This document shows positions 16,442-24,253 of a stretch of DNA of 64,000 bases, piece by piece. Each line of letters opens with the position of its first letter. Position 1 is the first letter of the stretch. A program made the position numbers and the translations under genes. Origin of the DNA: Hymenobacter jeollabukensis (lineage in GTDB: Bacteria; Bacteroidota; Bacteroidia; Cytophagales; Hymenobacteraceae); the NCBI RefSeq assembly GCF_005771675.1, contig NZ_VAJM01000001.1, positions 868,001 through 932,000 of the forward strand, in the 5' to 3' direction. The notes under the pieces were generated by a model. It ran no database searches and was not told where the DNA came from. It was given only the letters and a program-made list of their open reading frames with translations.

Positions 16442-16541
16442 GTCATGCTGAGCTTGTCGAAGTATCTCTACCGCTTCGTTGAATAGTATTTGACGAAGCG
16501 GTAGAGATGCTTCGACAAGCGGACGCCAGATGAAGCATGAC
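16442..16541. repeat. Long dispersed inverted repeat with terminator-like stem
   Basis: Arms of 27 bp (16453-16479 and 16493-16519) pair with one G-T mismatch around a 13-nt loop. An outer GTCATGCT (16442-16449) pairs with AGCATGAC (16534-16541). The 21 bases at 16442-16462 are identical to 42441-42461, so it belongs to a dispersed repeat family. It lies 24 bp after the GH3 stop and may terminate that transcript. Confidence 0.65.
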
Positions 16542-16564
16542 GTTCTAATACCTTCTGGCGCAGC

Positions 16565-18967
16565 TTAGTTGGCCGAAGCCGAGCCGGAATCGGTCAGGGT
16601 CACCTTCTTCATCTGGTCGCCTACGCGGATTTCGAACTCGCCGGCTTCCAGCACTTTCTCCCCGTCGCGGCCGGTGTAGCCGAGTTCCTGGGCGGGCAGG
16701 GTGAAGGTCACGGTTTTGGTTTCGCCGGGTTTGAGGCTCACCTTATCGAAGCGGCGCAGGCGGCGCACGTCGGGGGCCACGTTGGCGGCTACCAGGTCGG
16801 AGCTGTAGAGATGCACGGCTTCCTGGCCTTCGCGCTGGCCGGTGTTGGTCACCTGCACTTTCACCGTCAGCTGCCCGTCCTTGGTCAGGCTGCTGCGGTC
16901 CAGCTCCAGGTTGGCGTACTTAAAGGTAGTGTAGCTCAGGCCGTGGCCGAATTCCCACTGCGGGTTGTAGTCGGCTTCGTAGTTGTACACGCCGTCGCCC
17001 TTCTTCTGCTCCTCGGCGTACTTGTGGATGTAGCTGACCAGGGCGTTGGGGTAGCGCGGGTAGGTGTAGGGCAGCTTGCCGGAGGGATTCACGTCGCCGA
17101 AAAGGATGTCGGCCAGCGCGTCGCCGCCGTGGTTGCCGGGCAAATAGGTCTGCACGATGGCGGGCATGTCGCGCTCAAAGGCCGAAATGACGCGCGGGCG
17201 GCCTTCGTTGAGCACCAGCACCACGGGCTTGCCGGTGGCCGCGAGGCGCCGGGCCAGCTCGATCTGCAGGGGCGAAATGGTCATGTCGTTCAGGTCGCCG
17301 GGCTTTTCGGCGTAGCTGTTTTCGCCCAGGCAGAGGATGACGGCGTCGACGTCCCTGGCGGCGGCCACAGCCTCGTCCATTTTATCGACCGATTCGTCGT
17401 AGTACTTGCCGTCCTGCTTGGGGTTGTAGCTCACGCCGGGCACGTAGCGCACGTTCTGGGCGCCGATTTCCTTTTGCACGGACTCCAGAATGGTGTTGTA
17501 CCTGGCGGCGAAGTCTTCCACCTTTTCGCCCTGCCAGGAGTAGGTCCAGGCGCCGTTGAGGGCGCGCATGGAGTTGGCGTTGGGGCCGGTCACGAGCACC
17601 TTGCTGGTTTTCTTCAGCGGCAGCAGCCCATTCTGGTTCTTGAGTAGCGTAATGGCCTCGGCGGCCATGTCGTAAGCGGCTTTTTCGTGCTCGGCGCTGG
17701 CGAATTTGGGGTAGTCCTTGGCGTGGGTGACGGGCTGCTCGAACAGGCCCAGCTGCATTTTCAGCCGCAGAATGCGCCGCACGGCGTCGTCCACGCGGGC
17801 CTGCTTCACCTTGCCCTCCCGCACGTTGGCCGCCAGGTTGTCGCAGAACTCCTCGTACTGGTAGGCCAGCATGCCCATGTCAATGCCCGAGTTGATGGCC
17901 AGGGCAATGGCCTCCTTCACGTTCGCCACGACGTGGTCCCGCTTATACAGGTTGTCGATGTCGCCCCAGTCCGTCACGATCAGGCCCTGGAAGCCCAGCC
18001 GCTCGCGCAGCAGCTTGGTGAGCATGTCGTAGTTGGCGTGCATGGGCACCCCGTTGATCAGGCCCGAGTTGATCATGATGGTGTGGGCCCCGGCGTCGAT
18101 GGCGGCTTTGAAGGACGGCAGGTGGTACTCGTAGAGCGACTCCAGCGGGATATAGGCGTTGGTGCGGTCCTTGCCCGACTGCGGCACCTGGTAGCCCATG
18201 AAGTGCTTGATGCTGGCAGCCACGTGCGTGGGGGCACCCACATTGTTTTGCTCGCCCTCGTAGCCCTTCACCACCTCGCGGCCCATTTCCGAAGCCAGGT
18301 AGGGGTCTTCGCCGTAGGTTTCCCACTGCCGGGGCGAGCGGGGGTCGGAGCCCAGGTCGAGCACCGGCGAAAAGGCCCAGGGAATGGCGCTGGCGCGGGT
18401 TTCGTAGGCCGTTATTTCGGCCCCGCGGCGCACCAGCTGGCGGTTGCGGGCGGCGGCCTGGGCTATCTGCTGCGGAAACATGGTGGCCCCGGCCGTGTAC
18501 GTCTCGCCGTGCACCGCGTCGATGCCGTAGAGCACCGGGATTTTCAGGCGGGTCTCCTTGGTGGCCACGTCCTGAATCTGCTGGATGATGCCCTCCCACA
18601 CCTGCGGGGTGCGGGCGCGGTTGTTGGCCGCGTTCAGGATGGAGCCCAGCTTGTACTTCGCCACCGCGTCGCGCAGCTTGGCCGGGTCCACGGCGAAGGG
18701 CTCGGCACTGCTGAAGCGGTTGGTGCCCACGCCGATGACGTCGAGCGTGACCTGGGCCATCTGCCCCACTTTTTCTTCCAGCGTCATCTGTGCCAGCAGG
18801 GCTTCCACGCGGCGCTCAATATCGGCGGCAGAAGGAGCAGCGGACGCAGCAGCCTGGCCGGCCTTGCTGGTTTTGGTCTTGACTTTTACTTTCTGCTGCT
18901 GGGCCTGGGCGCTGAGCGCGAGGCCGCCGGACAGCAGCGTGAGCAGGGCAATTCGGGAAAGATGCAT
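16565..18967 (-). CDS. GH3 beta-glucosidase, secreted
   Basis: This 800-residue enzyme releases glucose from the ends of beta-gluco-oligosaccharides. A signal peptide (LTLLSGGLALSAQA, ending near residue 22) points to the periplasm. The GH3 N-terminal barrel contains KHFMGY and the nucleophile D333 in IVTDWGDIDNL; the second alpha/beta domain and a fibronectin III-like C-terminal domain (from about residue 690) complete the BglX-like layout. Lys-rich residues 26-35 follow the signal peptide. The neighbouring GH16, GH5 and SusC/D genes suggest that its natural substrates are beta-1,3- or mixed-linkage glucan fragments. Confidence 0.9.
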   Translation of the reverse strand: MHLSRIALLTLLSGGLALSAQAQQQKVKVKTKTSKAGQAAASAAPSAADIERRVEALLAQMTLEEKVGQMAQVTLDVIGVGTNRFSSAEPFAVDPAKLRDAVAKYKLGSILNAANNRARTPQVWEGIIQQIQDVATKETRLKIPVLYGIDAVHGETYTAGATMFPQQIAQAAARNRQLVRRGAEITAYETRASAIPWAFSPVLDLGSDPRSPRQWETYGEDPYLASEMGREVVKGYEGEQNNVGAPTHVAASIKHFMGYQVPQSGKDRTNAYIPLESLYEYHLPSFKAAIDAGAHTIMINSGLINGVPMHANYDMLTKLLRERLGFQGLIVTDWGDIDNLYKRDHVVANVKEAIALAINSGIDMGMLAYQYEEFCDNLAANVREGKVKQARVDDAVRRILRLKMQLGLFEQPVTHAKDYPKFASAEHEKAAYDMAAEAITLLKNQNGLLPLKKTSKVLVTGPNANSMRALNGAWTYSWQGEKVEDFAARYNTILESVQKEIGAQNVRYVPGVSYNPKQDGKYYDESVDKMDEAVAAARDVDAVILCLGENSYAEKPGDLNDMTISPLQIELARRLAATGKPVVLVLNEGRPRVISAFERDMPAIVQTYLPGNHGGDALADILFGDVNPSGKLPYTYPRYPNALVSYIHKYAEEQKKGDGVYNYEADYNPQWEFGHGLSYTTFKYANLELDRSSLTKDGQLTVKVQVTNTGQREGQEAVHLYSSDLVAANVAPDVRRLRRFDKVSLKPGETKTVTFTLPAQELGYTGRDGEKVLEAGEFEIRVGDQMKKVTLTDSGSASAN

Positions 18968-19019
18968 CGCCGGGTAATCAGGGAAGTGAACAGTTCAGAG
19001 GAATGGGCAGCAGGCACTT

Positions 19020-19066
19020 GGTAGTCAGACACTCGCTTCTAAGCGCCTTGCTTAAAACTGACTACC
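19020..19066. terminator. Inverted repeat after the helix-turn-helix gene
   Basis: GGTAGTCAG (19020-19028) and CTGACTACC (19058-19066) bracket a loop that contains a smaller CGCTT/AAGCG stem. Direct copies of GACTACC follow at 19060-19066 and 19074-19080, the last one covering the stop codon of the helix-turn-helix gene. The design resembles the octamer arrays at 11216 and 12454. Confidence 0.45.
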
Positions 19067-19075
19067 GGGTACCGA

Positions 19076-19537
19076 CTACCCCGTGGCGGCTTCGGCCGGC
19101 AGCAGGGTGCGCAGGCGCTGCCAGGCTTTGGCCACGGTGGCCGGGCTGATGGAGTGCGTGCAGCCCTGCTCCACCAGGTAGGCGGCGAGGCGGCGCAGCG
19201 GCCAGTGGCTGGCTTCGTCGGCCTCGGGACCGGTGATGAGTGCGGCCAGGGCTTGTTCCACGGCCGGGGTCAGCTTGGTGGGGGCGCCGCCCTGGGGCGG
19301 GGCGTTGAGGTAAGCCTCCAGGCCTTGCAGGCGGTAGAGGCGGCGCAGGGCGTACACCCGGCCCACCGTCATGCCCAGCTGCCGGGCGGTGTCGGCCACG
19401 GGGCGGGCGGCGTCCCAGTCGAGCAGGGTGGCGGCGCGGTTGCGCTGGCGCGGGTCCAGCGCGGGCTGGGCCAGGCAGTGGCTGACGGCCGCCCGCTGGG
19501 CGGCCGTCAGCCGGAGCAAGTCGCGGTGGCGGCCCAT
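19076..19537 (-). CDS. Stand-alone helix-turn-helix protein resembling the N-terminus of IS630-type transposases
   Basis: The 153 residues read as two DNA-binding modules. A homeodomain-like helix-turn-helix lies at about 30-75 (RNRAATLLDWDAARPVADTARQLGMTVGRV). A linker with GGAPTKLTP leads to a winged helix at about 88-145 (HWPLRRLAAYLVEQG..ISPATVAKAWQRL). This is the order found at the front of IS630-family transposases. No DDE catalytic domain follows: only 108 bp separate the stop from the GH3 gene. The ATG is three bases after the stop of the MFS gene, so the two are probably translated together. It may be a sugar-locus regulator derived from a transposase, or a remnant. Confidence 0.65.
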   Translation of the reverse strand: MGRHRDLLRLTAAQRAAVSHCLAQPALDPRQRNRAATLLDWDAARPVADTARQLGMTVGRVYALRRLYRLQGLEAYLNAPPQGGAPTKLTPAVEQALAALITGPEADEASHWPLRRLAAYLVEQGCTHSISPATVAKAWQRLRTLLPAEAATG

Positions 19538-19540
19538 GCC

Positions 19541-20860
19541 TCAGACGCTTTGGATGGGTACGGCCACCGGCTCGGGGGCCGGGCGGTAGCCCCGCAGGCC
19601 GTACCAGGCAATGTAGAGGTAGCAGACGACCGGCAGCAGGAAGGCCAGGCGCAGGGCGTGCACTCCTCCCCCACCCAGGGCGCTGTCGGCCACCAGCCCG
19701 AACAGCGGCGGCACCACCGCCCCGCCCACGATGGCGGCCGAAAGCAGGCCCGAGGCGTCTTCGGTGTGGCGGCCGAGGCCGGCCACGGCCAGGGTGAAGA
19801 TGACCGGGAACATAATAGAGTTCATCAGCCCCACCAGCAGTAGGCTCCACATGGCCACCGCGCCGGTGGTATTGATGGAAATCAGCACCAGCAGCACCGC
19901 GCCCGCGGCGTTGAGGGCCAGCACCCGGCCGGGCGCCACGGCGCGCAGCAGGAAGATGCCGATGAAGCGGCCGACCATGGCGGCGCCCCAGTAGTAGGCC
20001 ACTTGGTAGCCGGCGGCCTGCGCGCTCAGGCCCATCACCTCGGGCTGGTTCAGGTAGCTCACGATGTGCGAGCCAATGGCCACTTCGGCCCCGACGTAGG
20101 TGAAGATGCCCACCAGCCCGAACAGCAGGTGGCCGTAGTGCCAAGCGCGGCGCGTGTCTCCGGCCACAGCCGGGGCGTGCTCGATGCGGGGCAGCTTCAG
20201 CACCAGCAGCAGCAGGCTGATGACCACCAGCACGGCCGCAATACCCAGGTAGAGGTACTGCACCGACGTCACGTCGAGGGCCGCGGCCTGGGCGGGCGTG
20301 AGCTGCTTGAGGTCGGGCAGGTGCGAGAGAATAAGCCGGGCGCCCAATACCGGGGCCACGGTGGTAGCCAGCGAATTGAAGGCCTGGGTGAGCGAGAGGC
20401 GCGACGAGGCCGTTTCGGGCGGGCCGAGGATGGCCACGTAGGGGTTGCCGGCCACCTGCAGGGTGACGATGCCCGTGGCCAGCACGAACAGCGCCCCCAG
20501 GAACAGCCCGAAGGTGCGGCTTTCGGCGGCCGGGAAGAAGAGCACCGCCCCGAGTGCCGCCACCAGGAAGCCGACCAGCATACCGCCCTTGTAGCCCACG
20601 CGCTGCACCAGCCGGCCGGCTGGCACGCCCATCACCAGGTAAGCCCCGAAAAAGCAGGAATTCACCAGGTTGACTTCGGCGTAGCTGAGCGTGAACAGCC
20701 CTTTCAGGTAGGGAATCAGGATGTCGTTCAGGCAGGTGATGAACCCCATCATGAAGAACAGCACCGTCAAAGAGGCCAGGGCCGGGGCGTAGTTGGCTTG
20801 GGGCGTGCCGGGCGGCGCGGCGGCCGGCGGCGCGGCGGCGGATACAACGGGAGCAGCCAT
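19541..20860 (-). CDS. Sugar:proton symporter of the FucP/GluP MFS family
   Basis: A 439-residue inner-membrane transporter. MMGFITCLNDILIPYLKGLFTLSY is the family's first membrane helix with the conserved Asn-Asp pair. About twelve hydrophobic segments follow, and an AGNPYVAILGPPETASSRLSLTQAFNSLAT stretch matches the glucose/galactose and fucose branch. The ATG at 20860 is chosen because the earlier in-frame part is Pro-rich and lacks family similarity. In the beta-glucan locus it probably imports glucose or a small oligosaccharide released by the GH3 and GH16 enzymes. Confidence 0.9.
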   Translation of the reverse strand: MAAPVVSAAAPPAAAPPGTPQANYAPALASLTVLFFMMGFITCLNDILIPYLKGLFTLSYAEVNLVNSCFFGAYLVMGVPAGRLVQRVGYKGGMLVGFLVAALGAVLFFPAAESRTFGLFLGALFVLATGIVTLQVAGNPYVAILGPPETASSRLSLTQAFNSLATTVAPVLGARLILSHLPDLKQLTPAQAAALDVTSVQYLYLGIAAVLVVISLLLLVLKLPRIEHAPAVAGDTRRAWHYGHLLFGLVGIFTYVGAEVAIGSHIVSYLNQPEVMGLSAQAAGYQVAYYWGAAMVGRFIGIFLLRAVAPGRVLALNAAGAVLLVLISINTTGAVAMWSLLLVGLMNSIMFPVIFTLAVAGLGRHTEDASGLLSAAIVGGAVVPPLFGLVADSALGGGGVHALRLAFLLPVVCYLYIAWYGLRGYRPAPEPVAVPIQSV

Positions 20861-21096
20861 AGGAAATGCTGGGTAATCGGTGGAAAAAAGCCAGCCGAGG
20901 TCCGCTTGCCGGTAAGGCGGCGTGCGGGGAGGTGGTTGGCGCAATGGAGGGGCCGGGTCAGTCGGGCTCAAAGCCGGGGCATTACGCGGCGTCGGCCTGC
21001 GCGGCGGCTTCGCCGGAACACGGCCGATGAAGTACCAGCCGGGCCCCTGCGGTGGGCTGGGTCAGCCGCAGCGGTGGCGCGTCGCGCAGAAAGGAC

Positions 21097-21900
21097 CTAG
21101 CGGCGCGGAGCCTTAGGAGCGGCCACTGGCACGAGCGTGCCGAAAATGCCCGCGTCGATCCAGCCCCGGTTTTTGTCCTCGCCGGTCACCACTTCGCTGC
21201 CGAAGAAGTTTTCCCGCTCGGGGCTGTGGTCGTTGTCGCAGTAGGCCAGGGCGAAGCCGATGGGCTGCCCGGCCCGGATGGTCAGCGGCCGGTTGGCCGC
21301 CGGGTTCTGGTCGTCGTAGGTGTCGGCGTACAGGGCTACTGAGGTTTCCCAGGTAGTCACCTTCCCCTGCTGGCGGTGCTTGCTCTGCACGTGCGCGTCG
21401 AAGAGGTGGCCTTTCTGGTCGCGGCCCATGTCCACCACGTGGCCGTCGAGGGCCACGTGGTAGGCCCAGGCGTTGTAGTTGTACTGATGGTCGCCCCGGG
21501 AGCGGTCCGGGTCGACGAAGATTTCCAGGCAGTCGTCGTCCCACCACTTGTCCAGCGGGTCGGGGTGAATGTCGATGAGCCGGTCATCGGTGATTTCGGC
21601 CAGCACGTAGAGCCGCGCGGGCGTCCAGACGACCTTGTAGCGGCCCTGGAAGTCGGCGGCCGTGGCGGGCGGGCCCACCCAGCGCTGGTCGAGCGGACGC
21701 CACTCGGCGCGGGCCCAGCAGGCGTCGGTGGCGCGGCCGTCGAGCACGGGCGCGGTGGTGGCCTGCGGGGCCTGGTAAGGCTGCCCCGCGGGTGCGGCCC
21801 CGACAAACGCCCCTGTTCCCAGAATGGCCAGTCCCACAACCAGCACATTCCACATTCGTTTGCCGCGGGCCGCCCCAAAGGACAGGTATTGCTTGGTCAT
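21097..21900 (-). CDS. CBM9-like carbohydrate-binding protein, exported
   Basis: This 267-residue protein starts at ATG 21900 (or 21855, which begins a cleaner signal peptide, MWNVLVVGLAILGTGAFVGA). The mature part is a single beta-sandwich of the CBM9/DOMON-like kind: APVLDGRATDACWARAEWRPL at its start, then LYVLAEITDD, DDDCLEIFVDPD and WETSVALY. Proteins of this type bind sugar chain ends and occur alone or attached to glycosidases. No catalytic domain is present. It lies between the transporter and the GH16 lipoprotein gene and may help hold glucan in the periplasm or at the surface. Confidence 0.72.
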   Translation of the reverse strand: MTKQYLSFGAARGKRMWNVLVVGLAILGTGAFVGAAPAGQPYQAPQATTAPVLDGRATDACWARAEWRPLDQRWVGPPATAADFQGRYKVVWTPARLYVLAEITDDRLIDIHPDPLDKWWDDDCLEIFVDPDRSRGDHQYNYNAWAYHVALDGHVVDMGRDQKGHLFDAHVQSKHRQQGKVTTWETSVALYADTYDDQNPAANRPLTIRAGQPIGFALAYCDNDHSPERENFFGSEVVTGEDKNRGWIDAGIFGTLVPVAAPKAPRR

Positions 21901-21992
21901 TAGTGCTTGGTGCTTGGTTGGTAGTGCCCGGTGAGGACTGCGGCGTGCTTCATTCGCATCGAAATCAGCACGCGCCAAGCCCTCTAAGCACT
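21901..21992. repeat. Inverted repeat built of GTGCTTG units
   Basis: TAGTGCTTGGTGCTTGG (21901-21917) is largely complementary to 21974-21992 (CCAAGC...TAAGCACTA). The short direct repetition of GTGCTTG within one arm, and the placement in a gap between codirectional genes, are shared with the arrays at 11216, 12454 and 19020. Confidence 0.45.
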
Positions 21993-22014
21993 ACGTACGA
22001 CGCCCGAAACGCCC

Positions 22015-22887
22015 CTACTCCGGGTACTGATAAAAGTGCACGTAGTCGACGAGCATTTCCTTGGGGAAGGGCTCCGAAGTCGTCGGGTCGCCGCCAAAGT
22101 CGCCGCCCACGGCCACGTTCAGGATGGTGTAGAACGGGTTGTTGAAGGGATAGGGCGACACCGTGCCGGACGTGACGGAGTAGACTTCCGTGCCGTCGAT
22201 AAACCAGCGCAGCTGATTCTCGCTGCGAATCAGGCTGAAGGTGTGGAAGGCCTCCGAAAAGTCGCCGCTGGCCAGGCGCCAGCTGGTGCCTTTCTGCTGG
22301 TGGGCGGTGGCGCTGGTGCCGTAGTGCACGGTCATCACGTTTTCGTTGGGCGTGTGGCCGCGCAGCTCCATGATGTCGATTTCGCCGCAGGCTGGCCAGC
22401 CCGTAGTGGCGTCGTCGATGCCCAGCATCCAGATGGCCGGCCAGATGCCCTGGCCCTTGGGTAGCTTGGCGCGCACGTCGAGGCGGCCGAAGCCGTAGTT
22501 CATCTTGCCCTTGGTGACGATGCGGGCCGAGGTGTACTGCCGGGCGCCGGACTGCTCGCGCCGGGCCACGATGTGCAGCTCGCCGTTGGTTACAAACAGA
22601 TTATTGGGCGAGCTGGTGGTGGCCTGCTTTTCGTTGTTGTACCAGTTTTCGCTCACCTCATAGCTCCACTTCTGCTGGTTCAGCGCGCTGCCGTCGAAAT
22701 CGTCGCTGTTGTCGGTAATCTTCCGGGAGTAGTCGGCAAAGGGCCGGGCGGCGGCGTTGGGCGCGGGCGCGGGCGGCACGGGCTTGGGCTTGGCGGGTTC
22801 TTCGGTGCAGCCCGCCAGGCTCAGCGCCAGCCCCAGGCCGGCGCTGGCCCGTAGCGTGCGGCACAGCAAATCAAAAACGGTAAGCAT
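22015..22887 (-). CDS. GH16 endo-beta-glucanase lipoprotein, laminarinase-like
   Basis: A 290-residue beta-jelly-roll glycosidase that cuts internal beta-1,3 (or mixed-linkage) glucan bonds. The catalytic motif is E169-IDIM-E174 in CGEIDIMEL, with D171 between. LSLAGC (C27) is a lipobox, followed by a Pro/Lys-rich linker that would extend the enzyme from a membrane. WPAIWML and HTFSLIRSENQLRWFIDG are conserved GH16 segments. It starts 34 bp after the PKD lipoprotein gene and probably works at the outer surface to cut glucan for the SusC/D importer. Confidence 0.92.
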   Translation of the reverse strand: MLTVFDLLCRTLRASAGLGLALSLAGCTEEPAKPKPVPPAPAPNAAARPFADYSRKITDNSDDFDGSALNQQKWSYEVSENWYNNEKQATTSSPNNLFVTNGELHIVARREQSGARQYTSARIVTKGKMNYGFGRLDVRAKLPKGQGIWPAIWMLGIDDATTGWPACGEIDIMELRGHTPNENVMTVHYGTSATAHQQKGTSWRLASGDFSEAFHTFSLIRSENQLRWFIDGTEVYSVTSGTVSPYPFNNPFYTILNVAVGGDFGGDPTTSEPFPKEMLVDYVHFYQYPE

Positions 22888-22921
22888 CAGGTAGCAAAGA
22901 AGGGTTCGGCAGCAAGAACGA

Positions 22922-24232
22922 TTACTTCACGCGCATCTTCATGGTAAACACGATGCCGCCCGCGCCGGTGGGCTTGTTGCGCCCGGCCCGCAGTACCATC
23001 AACGAGTCGTTGATGGAAATGATGCGATACAGCAGGTCGGGCGCATCCGTCACGCCGATGAAGGCGCCCGGGCGGCTCAGTTCAAACTGCGCCACGCCCG
23101 CTCCGCCACTCACTGCCCCGAACGTGAAGTTCGACGTGCCCGAAAGCGGTGCTTGGCAGCCCACCCCGCCTGCCACGAAGGTTTCGGTTTTGGCGTTGTA
23201 GGTGTACACGTTGGCGGCCGAGAAGGTAAACTCGTCGTCGGCCTGGCAGGGCGGCAGGGCTCCGGCCGCGCCGCCGCCGTAGTAGCCGCCCGGGCTGGCG
23301 TCGTTTTCGCCTACGATAATGGCGGCAGCCTTCCGGTTGTCCAGTATCCAGGTGCGCGAGGTGGTGCCCGTTAGCTGCAGCTTAATGAGTTCCAGCGCCG
23401 AAAGCTGGGGCAGCAGCGTCACTTCGGTCTTGGTGCCGTCGGGGTTGGTGCCCTGCAGGCGCAGGATGGTGGCCGACGCCTCCACGATGTTGTAGGTTTT
23501 ATTGACCACCGAGTCGGCCGTGCCGATGAAGGCGCCTTTGCCCTGCAGGATGATCTGGCCCAGCACGCTGCCGCTGCCGGTTTTGTAGACGAAGCCGGAA
23601 TTGGCCGTGCGGGCCGGGCCGCAGGTGCCGCCGCTGTAGGTGCCGGCGCCCGCGTTGTAGCTGTAGGAGTAGGTGTTGGCGAAAGAAAACTCGTCGTCGG
23701 TCAGGCAGGCATCCAGCGGCGCGGCGGAGGACGAGAGGACCGTCCCGCTGGCCGACAGGCGCTTGATGGCGCCGGGCTGGTCGCTCAGGCGCCAGGAGGC
23801 CGAGCCGGTGCTGCCGCTGCACTTGGTCAGGGCGTTGAAGGTCGCGTCGCCGCAGAGCGAGGGAATGGTGACCGTCTGGACCGGCGACACGGCCGTGCCG
23901 CCGCGTCCGGCCGCGGTCAACTTCACCTGGTAGGCCCCGGCGCGGGTGTAGGTGTGCTTCACCACCTCGCCGGCCCGGTGGGTTTCCAGGGCCGAGCCGT
24001 CGCCGAAGTTCCACTGCTCCAGAAAGTCATCCTGGCTGCTGCTGGTAAACGTCACCTCCACCGGGTACTGCGCGGTGTTGAGCTGGGTGCTGAAGGCGGC
24101 GGTGGGCACGGGGCCCTCCAGGCCGTCGGGGTCGTCTTCCTGGCAGCTGCCCAGCAGCAGGCCCCCGAGCAGCAGCGCCATGCTGCCGGCCAGGGCCGGG
24201 CGGCGCAAAGAGAAAAGCGTATCGAAATGCAT
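22922..24232 (-). CDS. PKD-domain surface lipoprotein with duplicated domain, probable glycan-binding protein
   Basis: The position straight after susD is that of SusE/SusF-type surface glycan-binding proteins. The 436 residues have a lipobox LLGSC (C30), an acidic QEDDPDG stretch that resembles a surface export signal, and a PKD domain (about 42-124, with WNFGDGS). Two homologous domains follow, at about 136-275 and 288-436. Both contain W-x-L near the start, Cys-x2-DDEF-x-F, YNA-x3-T, a second Cys, GAFIG, and a late LRL/LRAG strand. I do not recognise this repeated domain by name. No catalytic residues are apparent. Binding of beta-glucan is inference from context. Confidence 0.72.
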   Translation of the reverse strand: MHFDTLFSLRRPALAGSMALLLGGLLLGSCQEDDPDGLEGPVPTAAFSTQLNTAQYPVEVTFTSSSQDDFLEQWNFGDGSALETHRAGEVVKHTYTRAGAYQVKLTAAGRGGTAVSPVQTVTIPSLCGDATFNALTKCSGSTGSASWRLSDQPGAIKRLSASGTVLSSSAAPLDACLTDDEFSFANTYSYSYNAGAGTYSGGTCGPARTANSGFVYKTGSGSVLGQIILQGKGAFIGTADSVVNKTYNIVEASATILRLQGTNPDGTKTEVTLLPQLSALELIKLQLTGTTSRTWILDNRKAAAIIVGENDASPGGYYGGGAAGALPPCQADDEFTFSAANVYTYNAKTETFVAGGVGCQAPLSGTSNFTFGAVSGGAGVAQFELSRPGAFIGVTDAPDLLYRIISINDSLMVLRAGRNKPTGAGGIVFTMKMRVK

Positions 24233-24253
24233 GGGAATGATGCGGTAAGGCGG

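Larger units (their letters stand above)
16042..16564. other. 523-bp gap with an AT-rich island and two hairpins
   Basis: This gap separates the polysaccharide and beta-glucan loci. Positions about 16105-16200 are AT-rich and probably carry the promoter of the phosphotransferase gene, although I find no clear TAnnTTTG there. Nearer the GH3 stop are the hairpins at 16292-16327 and 16442-16541. I see no convincing gene. Confidence 0.6.

Noticed and set aside
19076-19537. Complete IS630 insertion sequence
   Set aside because: No DDE domain, no terminal inverted repeats or TA duplication could be found; only the DNA-binding part is present.
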